DNA of 64,000 bases, taken from assembly GCA_017590115.1 (NCBI GenBank), contig JAGGNK010000003.1:1393673-1457672 (forward strand). The letters run 5' to 3'. This stretch comes from Montifringilla adamsi. Its lineage: Eukaryota; Chordata; Aves; Passeriformes; Passeridae. Below the pieces are notes generated by a model. It saw only the letters and a program-made list of their open reading frames with translations, was not told where the DNA came from and did no database searches. Each line of letters starts with the position of its first letter. The first letter of the stretch is position 1. The position numbers and the translations under genes were made by a program. Shown here piece by piece: positions 49,801 through 62,854 of this stretch.

Positions 49801-52229
49801 CCTGAAATGCTCTCTGATTTTCCAAAGCATTATTGTGCACCTTGTAACAGAGTGCATGGGAAAGGTTTATCCTTAGCCTGCATAAAATGACACATAGAGA
49901 ATTTGATAGATGTCCATCTCTCCCACTGCATTATTGGTATGAAGCTATTCTGCAAAAACCTTTGTTGTCAGCTCACTCCTGTTGCAAGTAGGAGTACACT
50001 TATAATGGAAAATTACATCCCCACTGTTGTGGATTTTCTCTTACAGAAATGGCTCCAATGTTTCATTCCTAGCTGGGTGGTCAGATTATGCTTCTTCCTT
50101 TATTTACCAGGGCTGAATTTTAATTCTAGAGTAAAAATGCTAATACAAGAAGGACAAGTATCACCCAACTTTGTAAAATCTCTGTTCCATCTAAGCAATA
50201 AAAGAGCTGCTCCCCGGAACAGAAATAAAGCAGAGGCATGTATTATATTTTAGCTGACTTCTTTTTTTATTTTTCAGTAGGGAAGATAAGTACAGACCCT
50301 GGATAAAAAGAGGAGTGCTTCACAAGGTCCTTGACTAGACAGAGGTACACAGGATTCACTTGGTATTAAGAGGTAAGCTAGTTTATAAAAGGGTTGGAGA
50401 TAATATTCTACCTATTGTAGTTTATGGATATTTTCATTATGCATATACTTGTGTAATCCTTTTAGGACCCTACTAATCTCTTGGCCTAAGTTATACCTAG
50501 TAGTAATTAGCTCAACAGGTTAATTCCAGCTTTTGTTTAGGAAAGAAAAGAGAAAGAAAGAAAAAAGGAAAATAGAAGCTTCCTTTGATTACATTTTTTT
50601 TCCTTCTTTATACTTCATTATTTTCTTGATTAGATAAACAAAGAACCTGGTTTACCTTCTCAGTACAATTCCTTATCTCAAAGAATGCTATTTTATATTC
50701 CTTCTTACTCATTTCTGTCAATTGAGTAGTCCAAATATCTTCAATTTCTATTCAACAAAAATGTGTGTTCCGTACATTTTTTGCAAGGCACATTTCATGT
50801 GGGTCAGCAGAAAATGGTGAAACCATGCCATTGTGTCATCCCAAGACTGTATGCTTACACGAGAGTCTTTAAATAAACAAAAATTATCCTGAAAGCAGAA
50901 AGTGCAACTGAAAGGATTCCCTGACCCCTGAAGCCATGAGCTCCCTTTCCTCTTTGCTCACTGCCTCGTCAGTGAATACTGAATCCTTCCATTGACTAGA
51001 GCCTTTTCTCTAAAGGGCAGGAAGCAAGGGTCTGAGCAGCTCAAGGCAGAAGGGGAAATCGGACCCACGTGTCCCTCTTCCTCTGTGACAGCTCTGATAA
51101 TAGGGCTATTGCACTGCAAGAAGAGGCAGGCACTATCACTTTCTGTCCTCTTCCCAAAGTATTTTAACAGAAAACACTGTTTCACTTCTCAGTTTGATGA
51201 GAAACAAAAAACGGCCAATAAAACCTACACTCATTAGGTTGTTTGTCTAGTAAGTGAATAGATGCTTCTGTCTGCTGTTTTGGACATATTTTGAGGGGCA
51301 GGGTAGGAAACATAAACTGCTCACTCAGCATTGTGGATTGCATGCTGGAGCCACCTGCGTGGTGTCAGCTTTGGAGGCACATTGGTCCAGGATCACCTCA
51401 GTGTCTTCAGAAGTCAGCAACCCAGAGCCTGCCTCTCTTATACAGTGATGGGCTGATCTGTCTCCTTCACCAGCAGAAAAAGGAGCCTAGACTGCCAAAC
51501 ATATTGAAGGTTAAAATAGAATAAAATCCAACTATTCTGTAGTTTTCAAGGCAGTAGGGCCAACTGAAGCTTCAAAATCAGTCTTGAGACCCTAGCAAGG
51601 AAATACAGACCTGAGTTTCCATTTTTATATTATTATTATGATGACGCAATTTGGGGGCCACCAACATGATTTTTAACCTGAGCATCTTCAGCTCACACTA
51701 GAACATCTGTTGTTAGCTTTGCCAAATAGCAATGCACTTCAGCATGATGTTCATTTATTTGGCATGTAGAGACCAGTTGTAACTATTTGTAGTACTTCAA
51801 ACCTTATTGCTAAACCTTATGGCAAATTTTCTTTGGATCAATGGATGAAGAGATACAGAATACCTCATTCTTTGCTGCTGAGTCATCAGTCATGATAGTA
51901 ATTTCACTGAGAACATGAAAAAGTGACAGGAACTTCCCAAACCATGTCAAAACAGTGCCACATCAAGCATTATTTGGATGACCCAAAGTAGTTCCCAAAT
52001 ACCAAGAGAATTGGATTCAATTGAGTGGTTATTCAGCTTTGTTGAGTTTTGCTGAACTCCAATTCCCCTTTCTAATTTTAACTGTGCTCTTAGTTGGATT
52101 TACTACATGTTTGAAAGAGTTTATTAGAGTTTATTATATGTGTCCTCACCTGATGGGAAAGATCAAAACCATACAAAGTATGATTCCATTTGGAGGAATT
52201 GTGTTGTGACACCTGAGGAGCAGGTTTAC
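43862..52229. other. Long non-coding stretch, probably intronic
   Basis: Apart from the tandem duplication at 44779 and a G/T stretch near 46956-46971, I see no gene, transposon or RNA. If the exon at 52230-52359 is real, this lies downstream of it on the minus strand and would be intron. A minus-strand frame at 50958-51185 follows a good acceptor-like tract but is out of phase with that exon. Confidence 0.55.
44779..44862. repeat. Imperfect tandem duplication, 43-bp period
   Basis: TAATATCTCTC begins both copies (44779 and 44822). Each continues with TT-GAG/AGAG, CTTAGTACA and a CC-AGCC/CCTAG end. Several indels separate them. Non-coding. Confidence 0.75.
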
Positions 52230-52359
52230 CTTTGTAAGTGCTATTGATAACACTGCTGGGTGAGGCTGGAGGCTGCAGACTGCTCCTCTTTTTCAGTCCA
52301 AAGACATGTCGGATCTCGGGGGCTGTGTAAACGATCTGCAAATCACGATCTCTCTTGCT
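52230..52359 (-). CDS. Candidate internal coding exon of an unidentified gene (130 bp)
   Basis: Read on the minus strand, this 130-base segment is open for 43 codons plus one base. It begins S-K-R-D-R-D-L-Q, continues through a T-A-P-E-I-R-H-V-F-G-L stretch and a basic K-K-R-S-S run, and ends S-T-Y-K. It is flanked on the minus strand by an acceptor (a T-rich stretch ending TTTTCAAGCAG, just above 52359) and a good donor (AAAG followed by GTAAAC, just below 52230). This gives a phase-0 start and a phase-1 end. The segment has several CpGs although the surrounding DNA is CpG-poor, and its composition is hydrophilic and charged, like a cytoplasmic or linker region. No signal peptide, membrane segment or catalytic motif is visible. 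I do not recognise the protein, so no function is given. The open frame runs past both splice sites, so the exon limits are inferred from the splice signals. No partner exon was found by eye in the window, which suggests long flanking introns. It could still be a chance open frame. Confidence 0.6.
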
Positions 52360-54828
52360 CTGCTTGAAAAGCAAAATAGCTTTTTGTTCAGTTAAGGAGA
52401 ATTTCAAAAAATTCAGTTCTTACACACTAAACATCTCAGTTACATCTTTTTTTTTAATGACCTTTTTCAACAAGGTGGAACCCCTTTTACAGCAATCACT
52501 ATCAATAAGGCACACTATGAGAAAAGATAATAAGAGTTAGATAGTTTGTTCTCTGTTTGCAGTGGGTTGTAAACTCCCACAGCTCCTAAGTCTTTTAAAT
52601 GCCCCAAAGGCCTCATGTAAGACCTGGAAACCTAGCTACATGGAGACTCTCACACCACAATCTGAATAAGTTCCTCCTGGGCTGGTAGCAGCAAGTGATT
52701 CTCAAGCATCTCCTTTGTGGGCAGGGAGGCACTATACTCTCTCAAGAGCACAGCCAGCACATGTGACAGAAACAGAAACAAACTTGTAGAGCACTTGAAT
52801 CCCATCCTTGCATTTGAGTCATAATGCTTTTATGAAATGCTAAAAATATCACTAAAGTATTAGCTTAGTAACTTTAGTTTGAACTAAAGTTATTTTCTAA
52901 TGGTGCAGCATCTGTGAATTACACCTTAAGTACTGCAATTGTTACTTGCAAAGTTTATAAGCACATTATCTTTATTTTTGTCATAACTACCCACAAATCT
53001 CAACTAGCCTGGATAACATGTACTACAGAATGCTTTCTAATGGAACATCTGTGCCAGAGAGGAATATGCTCCTATAGCAGAGAGCTGTGCAGTTTTTTGT
53101 GAAGAAGACCATGATTACAAATTACTCTTGTGAGTACCCCTGATATAACCTACAGATCCAGCAGAGCAAATAAATCTGTTTTAGCTGACAAGCACTGCAT
53201 TAAAGATCTTGACTCTGGCAGCTGTCAGTGCCTCTTTCTGCTGATGACCACAAAGGACCAAGCCAGGCAGGGAACATGTAGGCATCTTGAAGGGCGATAT
53301 CCACCTGCCCCTAGTTTCACATGGAGAAGCTGGGCTGCTCCAGTCATCCTTGGGAAGTGTTATATATCTCCAAGGGATTGTTAATGAGCCATTTCAGATT
53401 CTTTAAGACCCACAAAGTCAAAATATGCTGTCCAGTTATCCCACTAAAGGCATAGCCTAGCTTGACCCAAAAACTGGAGTCAAATCCTTTCATGTTCTGA
53501 CCCTGATATATTTCATTTCTTTGCACTAAAAAATGCACTAGAAAGAGATGCAAATTTTTATGGCACTAAGCATTTCTTTCATTTTCTTTCCATGTCTTAC
53601 TTCTCAATACAAGCACGACGTATGCTGTTAGATGGGCCCATTAATTGCAGTATCTCACTAGACCTTTAAAATGAAAGCTACTGCCTCTGGTGGTTTACGT
53701 GGAACAGAGATATATAACCTCCTAAAATATCTGTAGTAGCCCCAAGTTAAGAGACAGTATTTTTAAAATCCTTTTAGTTATAGTAATACTCCCTTTTTTT
53801 TCTGGAATGGAGTTTGCCAGTATAATTTGCAATTATTACTTTGCATAATAAATTCATGATTTTGAGCTTCTGACTCTGAAAAGCAAATCGCTCTGAATAT
53901 ATTATCCATGCGAAATGAATTTGTTTGTGTGTTTCACCCAGATATATACACAAAATATTCCTCCTCCTGGGGTAGAAGAGAAAGGTGGGATAGATTTTTA
54001 TAAAAGGAAGATTGAGACAATTTTTATAATAAAATCCTGCCTAAACAAAACTCTTGTAGTAACAAATCTCCTGGCAGTGGGCCTGTCAGTGGACTATGTC
54101 CAAGACCTTATCTGAACAGCAGCCAGGGACACTGCAGAACAAGCCCAGAGTGGCTTATTACCTTTCCCCTCCAACTCCTCACCCCACTCAGCCAGCTTAG
54201 AACCTTGTGCCAGAGTGCTTCCCCAGCTTCTTACAAATACCATGTTTACTTCTCTGGAATGCTTTGAAGAATGCATCCAGGTTGCCTAACCCCATCCAGT
54301 CACTTTTCTGGCAGGAAAGTAAAAAGCAAGAACAATTAACAGTAGCACCATGCTGCTGCATTGTCAGTCCACACTTAATTTACTGCCTACCGCAAACACT
54401 TGAGTTTTAGTGCGTTAAAGCACAGTTAAGCCATCACTGCTGAGAATCTTGCACTCATCAGCTATGTGCAACGTAACAATAGATGTAGACTTTCCCTGTT
54501 TACCTCAGTCTCATGAGTTAATTTCAGTAGCTGTGCTTTCCTTTATTCTTCCCAATGTTCAAAACTGTGCCATCAATTTTGTGCAATTCTTTTCCTTGTT
54601 AGTTCAGTTCCCAGGCTGACAATTTTTATCTGCTATAATTTTCATTTAAGCTAACAACTTACTTGTTGGGTTGCTCATTTGTGTAAATAGCCATGAGGGT
54701 TTGCTGAGAATGTTAGCCAGGAGGCAGTTTCTTGATAGTGTTTTGCTGCTGCTGTTTCAGAAAAAGAATATTATAATAATTAGAAACAGTGAGCCAGTGT
54801 GCATGCTTTTGAGGTCAGATACCATTTC

Positions 54829-54846
54829 TTTCATGTTAACATGAAA
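54829..54846. repeat. 18-bp perfect palindrome
   Basis: TTTCATGTTAACATGAAA is its own reverse complement with no spacer. It lies in AT-rich unique DNA. It may be a dimeric protein site or chance. Confidence 0.8.
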
Positions 54847-57843
54847 TCACATGATAACTTTTATGGTGTATCAATGTATTCTGAGAGTTGTATCCTGCAC
54901 CAATTTGCAGGTCATGTTATTTCATTTACTTAACTGCTGTTGTGCAGCTTGAAAATTGGTGAAGAATTTGACCTTTTTATCTCTGTAAGCGTTTCTCAAG
55001 CAGCCTTAGAAATCCTCCCTATTTCTTTTATAATTCCATCACTTATTAAATGTTCATATTTGGAGGCGTAATCTGACTTGGTAAAATTATTCATGTGTCT
55101 TTTACTCCCATTGATACTTTTGGCATGGCAAGTAGGCAGATCTGAGTACAACAGTAAGATACTGAGCTGCACACAATGTTCATTTGCCTCTGTGCAGACC
55201 AATGACTGCATGTGAATATAGTATTCAGTAGTGCATGAGGAAATGTTTTTATTAGGCTTTTTATTATTTTTCAAGGCACAAAGGACTACAGTAACTTTGT
55301 TTCTTTTTTTTCTTAAGAAATAAGGCTGCTGCTTCCATATGCGATATTAAAACTCTACTGCTCCCATATCTTTCACTTACATAGTCAATGCTGAGATCTC
55401 AGCCAAGGGCACAGCCTAGGCATTTGCATGTCAAGATGAAAATAATCCATTTTGATCCTCTATAGAAAAGGAGGAATAGAGGAAGAATAAAAATAGAGGA
55501 AGAAGCTCAGAAAACATTACCCATCTCTCTCTGCCATGGGAGTCTTGAGGGAATGACATACCAGAGAGGGGTGTGATACTGCAGTGCTGCACTGTCTGGG
55601 AACCACAAAAAGAGGAATTCAAACACAACAGAAGATATCCTGATGAAAACTGCATCTATGCTGATCAGAAGAGGGGAAAAAAAAAGACAAAAAAAAAGAG
55701 TACAGAAATAAAGGCTGACTTCTTTCCATCTAGTGGTAGCACTTAAATGAGATGTCTAAAATAGAGGTGTTTTGACCATAGCTGCTCAGTGGAGAGAGAG
55801 AAGACCAAGGTATTTCATAACAGTATGTGCATCAAATTAAAAGTAAGATGGATTAAGCAGATACTAAAAATGTTAAATTTTATGTAGATTTGCAGGTAGG
55901 TATGCACTGTTGTGCTTGGCCACCAGATCTGTGTTTTCAGAATACATTATGTATCTGGCACTGACCTGGCTGGGCACTGTGATGCTCAAATCAAGCAGTG
56001 TGTGCCTATCTGCCATAATACCTCCTTTTGTTCAGGAGACAGATGTGTTCATCAGTTCAGAAGATCTTTATACAGCGGAAAGGTCCATGGCCCTCCCTGC
56101 AGTTCTGCAGAGGCACAGGTAGCCAGCTTGCATTGTGCATGTGCGACAGGTTGGGCTTCGCCCAGGAGTTGCTTTGGGTGGTGTGCTGTGGAGCACAACA
56201 CATGCCTTTTCTCCACCCACTATGCTCACCTGTAGATATCATTTTCCTCTATGGAATAGGAGGAGTGACTTCATCTAAGTACAGTAGATGCCTTATTGCA
56301 GCCTTTGGCTGAGCCAGCATGGAAGGGCAGTACCATTTTGAACCCACACCACCCCTCTGAGCCAGTTTACCCAGGGCTCCCCTCAAGACTCAAAACCCAC
56401 TCTAGATTCTGCAGCCATTAACTGATGTTAGCTTGAAACTCCTTGTAAGTGATAGGCACATGTTGTGTGCCTATGAAATCCAAACACATACAAAGACCAA
56501 CTTACAGAAACCCAGGGAGTAAACCAGCAAAAAGAAAAACACTGATCAAATAAGCAAACCCTTGTTTTGTACTGTCCTACCTCTCCTTAGACCATCAGTC
56601 TTTAGAGATTATGCCATGCTATGCTTGTACCTCTGCAAACATCAACAATCACAGTTTTAAACTTATTCTTTTGAGTATCTGTAAAGTACTGCATAAAATG
56701 CTCCCACGCAGCTCATTCCCACACAAATATTCATCTTGCAATACAGTGTGCTTCTTCCACTTTCTCAGATCCTGAGGAAATTAAAAGCCCCATTGGACTG
56801 AAAAGCAAAAAAAAAATTAAGAAAATCCCTGGAATTTCGAAAAGCAAATAATATGAAATAAAACTGTGGAAAATAATAGGCAAGAAATCCGTAGACCTAG
56901 GAAGAAATCTGTTACAGACTAAGTTTTATTTGGGTAGGAACACCGGTGAACAGATATTGGGATTTATGTTTTTCATTATTGTTTGGTTGTAATCCTCATT
57001 TTAAATGTGCCCTTTATTTATTGATAGAACCTTCAGATCCAGTATACCCAGTCTCTAAGATGGAAATGTGAGAGCCAGGAAAATAGTATACTCCCTGTCT
57101 CTCTTTTTCCCCCTGATAATCCTCCTCAGTTTTCCTCCTACCAAACTTTCATTTTTTCTCTTACTCTTCTCCAAAGCAGAACAGTTCCCATTCTCTTCTT
57201 TGTCAGCTCACCTAAGAGTTATCCAGGGCCCTTGTTAAGACTGAGATCTTCTCTGCAGCAAATTCCTTTTTAACTGTCCTGTATGCTGGGTGGGAGGCAA
57301 GGATTCAAAATGTGCAAAAATAATATGTGCTAAAATTTGCGGAAGGAATAAAATTAATGCATATGCCATGGCACTACCCTGTACTACTTCCCATCTGGGA
57401 GGAAAGAAATAGGCATTTCAGCTTAATAATATGCATGGTTTTCCCATTAGATTCCAGAGTCTCTTAATGTAGGTACACATTGTTTTTTGGATATCAACAA
57501 ACCACTTGAAGTGTTATTTATACTCAGGGCTAGAATGATTGCTATGAGAATAATTGTGTAAAAGCTTGAATAGGAAAACAAAATTAACATTGCTGAATGG
57601 TATTCAGGCCTCAGTGATTTGGCAAACTTAGAAAAGTTCACATGTCAGTTAAATGACAGATATGAGCCATTGCAAAAAATATAGTGGTATTTCTTGGAAA
57701 TATCTGATAGAGTAAAGGTTAATGTTATTAACATTCTGCTTGGTATGTAGTTGGTGTGAATGCAATATGTTCTTTTTGATTTCTGTTTTCAAATATCAGT
57801 GATGATTTGATTTTTTTATTAGTAGTGTTTAAGGATGCATTGA

Positions 57844-57872
57844 GTTTGTTTGTTTGCTTGTTTGTTTGTTTG
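57844..57872. repeat. (GTTT)n microsatellite
   Basis: Seven GTTT units with one interruption (GCTT). A short tetranucleotide repeat in unique AT-rich DNA. Confidence 0.9.
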
Positions 57873-60800
57873 TAAAAATAATTAAAGCTGTTAAGGTTGA
57901 AAGAAAGAGGTACATATTAAATCCCAGCCTACATAACTAAGTCTGCAATACTAATGTCTCCATCATTAGTATATTATTACAGTATTTTATTATTCTTGGT
58001 TAAATTCAGATTCATTTTATGCTTTTCTCTTTGGGGTTGTTCAAGAGCTGATTTTTTTTTGTAGTCAGTCTTTCCCCAGCTTCATTAAGACATATGATGT
58101 TTTAACCTTCTCTTTATGCCCTGAATTGGTGCAAAACTTCTGAAACCAGCAAACATGCCAGAGAAGGAGGCAGCACATACCGAGTGTAAGGAATCCATGT
58201 GCAAGCAAGATACATGTGATAGCCAACCTGATGCTGATCATGTGCGTTAGCCTGTCCTTAACAGGCTGCCTGTGTCAATCCTTTAAACAAAGACACGTTG
58301 CCTCCATCATCCCTTACAGATAGCTTAAGTTCTGCACCCTGCTTTTCGTTTGCTTTCTTGTCACTCTTCCCCCCAGTCTGTTTCATGAGTATTGGTTTCC
58401 TCTCACATCCCCAGAGGGAAACTGCAAAGGATGCTGTAATTTTTATAAGTACAGATGATTCCTAGCCTCCAGCATGTGAGTGTCTCTGGTTACTCATTTA
58501 CCCTCTGGTTAATGTTGAAGGAGCACAAGTAGAAAAATCTTGCCTGTTTTCCAGATAAGTTGGAGCTATGTTCTTGCTACAAGCGGTGAGGTGTGAACAC
58601 CCCACACAAAGCGCTCTGAACGGTGAGAATCTGGGAGAGGGTCACCAAGAAGAACATGGTAACCAGGAAAGTGGCATTTAACTCCCAACTAGTATTTCAG
58701 AGCAATAAGTAAAATAGCCTAGCAAAAATTCATGCTGTGCTGACAAATAGTAGTTGCAAACAAATGTCAGATCAGGAGAACAGTGGCCCACACTTGAGGC
58801 ATTAAACGAAAGGCAACAAAGTCATTGCCACTCCATGCACCACTTTGGACAGTGATTCCAACGGTGTGATCCAGGCATGCTGGAGGTTGATCTGCTGTGC
58901 TTGTGCACATTAGTAGATGCAGAGCTGCCAGGTGTGGCAACTTTTGAGCAGACTTTTCTGTGTCCATTCTTGCTGCAGACCTTTGCCTGACACTGAGTAA
59001 CATATATCCTGTTTGTAGTTAACAGGCATTTTTTACCTTTCATGTTTACCCACATGACATCAGGTGCTATTGCAAACCATTTCTATGAAAGACAGTACAC
59101 GTGGCCTAAAAGTAAGTGAATTTTCTATTCAAACCATTCATTCAGATTTTGACCCACCGCCTTCTCCATTCTGACCATTCTCTTAATTCACTTGATTTCA
59201 AAACGATGCAGGCTTTCATTTCAGTCATTTCTCACCCTTAAAATCTCATTTCTTTTTCCTTAACTCAATTAACACAGCTTACAAACATCTTTTTTGGTAT
59301 TATCCTCTTAACCATAATTTTAAAATGAATGCAATATTTAATAATCTATACTCATGATGTAATCAAAAATTTTTTAAATCCTGTGAAAGCTATTTAATAA
59401 TATTCTAAACTACTCAGCATTTAATTAATGTTATTAGAAATTAGATGGAAAGAAAGATTAATAAAGAAGAAATCTGAAGTCTGTAACCATTGTTTCTATA
59501 ATGATGGACCACATTAAGGCCTTTCAAAATTAAAGTGGTAATACATCTTTTCTCCCAAAAGGTCTTGCTTTAGAGATGTGCTTTTGTGTTTCAGAAGAGA
59601 AACAGAGGAGATTGAAGTCTTTAAAATTGTTTTACAAATAATGTCAACCCACTGAATATCAGCCTATCCCTTTACTGGAACTAAAATAAGCACGCAAACA
59701 CCAGGCTAACCTCCCTAAGCAACAGAAAAATCCTTTCCTCCTTGCAAAGCTGTGACCTGTGGTTGCACAAAACCCCATGCGGGAAGATGTGTTGTTTCAA
59801 CATATGTACCAGAGGATGTGGTGTACCCTGTTCCTTGGACCCAACACTTTTTCATATACCCCAGCCCATATCACCACACCTGGGAGCTGCTTCTGCTGAC
59901 TGGGACATAAGCATCCAGAGACCAGCATCCCAGAAAGCCAAACCAGCACTATAGGCTACATCTGCCATGCAGATGCAAGGCACAAATGCTCTTCATAGTA
60001 ATTTTCTTGGACATTCACTCACACAGATTTTGAACAACCTTTTTTTTATTTTTTATTTTGTTTTCCCTGTAGTCATTTGAAGGTGAAATGCACTTTATAC
60101 TAAACCTGTTCCAGAGGGATGTGGTATCTGATTGTGCATTTCTTCTACAAATGAGTCCTACCTACCCTGGCCTGCCAGTCATTCCCTTTGCATAATTTCC
60201 ACAAAAGCCTGAGGGACTTTTTTGTGAAAGAGGACTTGAGGGTCAAGCACACTTTAGAAGAGGTTCTTCTTTTTTTCCCCCCCTTTTTTGTGTTTCAAAG
60301 TAAACTTAAACAGCTTTAAAACTGTTCAGTATTCCCAAGCTGAGATCAGAGCCAGGCACAAAAGGGCAAATTGTGGCTCAGGTTTTCAGTGTCTGAGGCT
60401 TGTTTTCAACAAGTAAAGGGACCACTCACTGCTGTTAGACCCAACACCAAATTTCCACTGATATCAGTATGCCTGGACTGAGAGTGTGAGACTCCTAAAA
60501 GAATTTCAGCAAAGTCAAATATTCAAAAGCTGTGTCATCACACCAGATTGCACTCTGAGAATAGCAGGAAGGAATTAAATTGCACACTGTAAAAATGTTA
60601 GCAACCACATTTCATTTTTGAAAAGCCAATTTATTTGTTCTGAAATAAGGAGTTGATTATAGCTCTTATTACTGTTACAAGAGCTTGATATTTCACAAAG
60701 TGGAAGAGTTACAACATGTACCAACTCTCAACCAGAAAAAATGAACCTGATTCATAATTCACTTTGAGAATGTCTAGTTAGTCAATCAAGTGATTTGTAA

Positions 60801-61923
60801 TCATAAAGGCTGCCAGGAATTGAATGAATAATGGACTGTACTAAAATCCTGAGATTTTCTAGTATTCTTATCTCATTATGTGTCTTCTATTGCTATTTCT
60901 GATACTTATTTCTCTTTCAGCAGAATAAATTAAACTATTCATATATACTGAAAAGAATATATTTGGCTATTTAATAAACAAATTGAATGACCACTCAATG
61001 TAACAACTGAATGTGAGGTTTTTCTCCACAGAAGCTAAATTTTTAGGAAGTGAAGCTTGAACAGAAAAAAAAAAGCTTTTCCCTTCCCCATCCCTCCCGC
61101 AATTTTCCTCCTTGAAAGGATTTTTGGAGTAATCAATCCTACCATATATCATATTGTTACAGTACAATTTCTCAAGTTGTTTTATAACCATGGAAATTAC
61201 ATAATTCATATAATGTGGCATTTGGCAAAGAGCAAGTACTTTACCCTCTTTCTGTAGCTGAGAAGCATCTTTACATTGTATGATTATTTAATAAGGAATG
61301 ACTTCCAAATCTGTATTTTTATCCTAGTCTGACAGAAACAGATAGATGGCTGTAGATAGAGATGGAAACAAGACACAACCACCTTAAATATGAAATTGTG
61401 CTGAAGATGCAGTTTAATATGTGCTAATCATATTCAGAAGTGCAGATTTTTAATATTTAGTTTCTCTTTCAGGCTTTTGCTGCAAAACAAAACTTCTGAG
61501 CCATGCAGCTAGCATATTTAGGAAGTCCCTTAATTGCAGTTTCTCTTATATTGAAATTTTAACTCATTGTTTGCTATACTATTCATTATTATCTCATGCA
61601 TTTCTAAGGATATGTTTTCAATATTCTGACAACTGTATCAGGCAATTTTTGAGTGATTGGTGCACCTGTGCTGTAAGATACTTTATTCTTGGCCTCTTCC
61701 CGTACCTACAAAGCATGTCCATTGGCAGACAATTGCCTCTTGTCAATTTGTACTGATGTAATTTTTTTTTTTTTCATGGCGAGGGTCCATGGGACAAAGA
61801 ATGAATTGTGAACTGATAAAATTGAATTCATTTTAGCTGGAAGGATTTTAAGGAATTTACTTTTTTGATCATCCAGATGAGAGCCTTACAGCTCCCTATA
61901 AACTCAAAGGTCATTTCTTATTT

Positions 61924-61944
61924 AAAAAAAAAAAAAAAAAAAAA
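61924..61944. repeat. Poly(A) tract, 21 A
   Basis: A run followed by CACACA. The frame crossing it (61865-62092) is an artefact. Confidence 0.95.
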
Positions 61945-62252
61945 CACACAGAACATGGAGGTGGCTTCACCTAGAAGTGAAATACAACCTATCCCACTCC
62001 AGAAAGTGGTAATGGGAAAAAACAGTTATTTCTGGAAGTCTTGGATCAAGCTTAGAAATAAACTTGAATTTAGAAAAACAGGATGTAATTAGCCAAACTG
62101 AATTATAGCCAGGGTGTTGTTCCTACTGTTGTAGGCATTCCTATGCTATTTTATAATGATTGCAAGGGATCACTGCATGCATTTTAAGCCTTCTCTAAAG
62201 CTGTTGTCGTTTCTAAGGGGCAGTATCAAATCAAATATAAACTACAACTGAC

Positions 62253-62278
62253 TACACTTCAGTTACAACTGAAGTGTA
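62253..62278. repeat. 26-bp inverted repeat with 2-nt spacer
   Basis: Two 12-base arms (TACACTTCAGTT at 62253-62264 and its exact reverse complement at 62267-62278) are separated by AC. A GACTACA/AACTACAACT direct-repeat neighbourhood precedes it. Confidence 0.9.
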
Positions 62279-62808
62279 ACCATAAGCAAGACTCATGTTT
62301 TGGGACATTTTTTATTTCTGGTGAAAACATAGTATTCTGGTCTGTGGAAATGCTCACAGATGAGACAGGATGCCATTGTGACAGTTGATGAAGAAAAAAA
62401 ATGAAAACCAAAACAGCAACTTTGAAAAGATAATTTTGACTCAGTTAGAAAAGCTGAGAAAAACTACAAAAAGCACCATAGAATCTTGGGTAATTTTTGT
62501 CTTTACTATTCAAATGTTAGGGGAGAACCTGAAAATGTTACTCAGAAGTTAAAACACTGTTTTGATAGAGAAGTATCATAGTTAATTTTAATGTCTTTTC
62601 TGACTGCTAAAATAATTTCAAAAATTATTTAAAATCTATAGATGATGGAGTGCACAAGATCAAGATGTGTTGTTAGTGCAGTGTGCAGTGTGGACTAAAC
62701 CTATGCATTTTTCCAACTAATGTCAGTGTTTCTAGCTGAAGAAGTCCCATAGCAGTTAGTCAAGAAAGTTCATGTTGAGCTCTTCAAAAAGAATGTCTTA
62801 CAGGGATC

Positions 62809-62854
62809 ATTTTCTACTCACAAGCTCATGAACATGAACTTGTGACTAGAAAAT
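62809..62854. repeat. 46-bp near-perfect inverted repeat with 2-nt spacer
   Basis: Arms of 22 bases (62809-62830 and 62833-62854) pair at 20 of 22 positions around an AA centre. The inner halves read CACAAGCTCATG and CATGAACTTGTG. The loop is too small for a microRNA precursor, but DNA cruciform or hairpin formation is possible. Confidence 0.9.

Larger units (their letters stand above)
52360..61923. other. Long non-coding stretch, probably intronic
   Basis: Upstream of the candidate exon on the minus strand. Many short frames on both strands lack splice support or recognisable domains. The most cysteine-rich ones (55912-56235 plus; 58822-59055 minus) match no family I know. Confidence 0.55.

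Noticed and set aside
50958..51185. Minus-strand frame preceded by a strong acceptor-like CTTCTTGCAG, considered as a last exon after 52230-52359
   Set aside because: The upstream exon would end in phase 1, and joining gives an immediate stop in that phase. The protein shows no recognisable features.
55912..56312. Overlapping cysteine-rich frames, considered as a secreted or EGF-like exon
   Set aside because: The cysteine spacing does not match a known module, several frames are open at once, and there are no paired splice sites.
58767..59055. Two overlapping minus-strand frames with cysteines and basic residues
   Set aside because: Both frames are open over the same DNA and neither has splice support or a recognised family.
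62809..62854. MicroRNA precursor
   Set aside because: The hairpin has a 2-nt loop and 22-base arms, which is too short and too tight for Drosha/Dicer processing.
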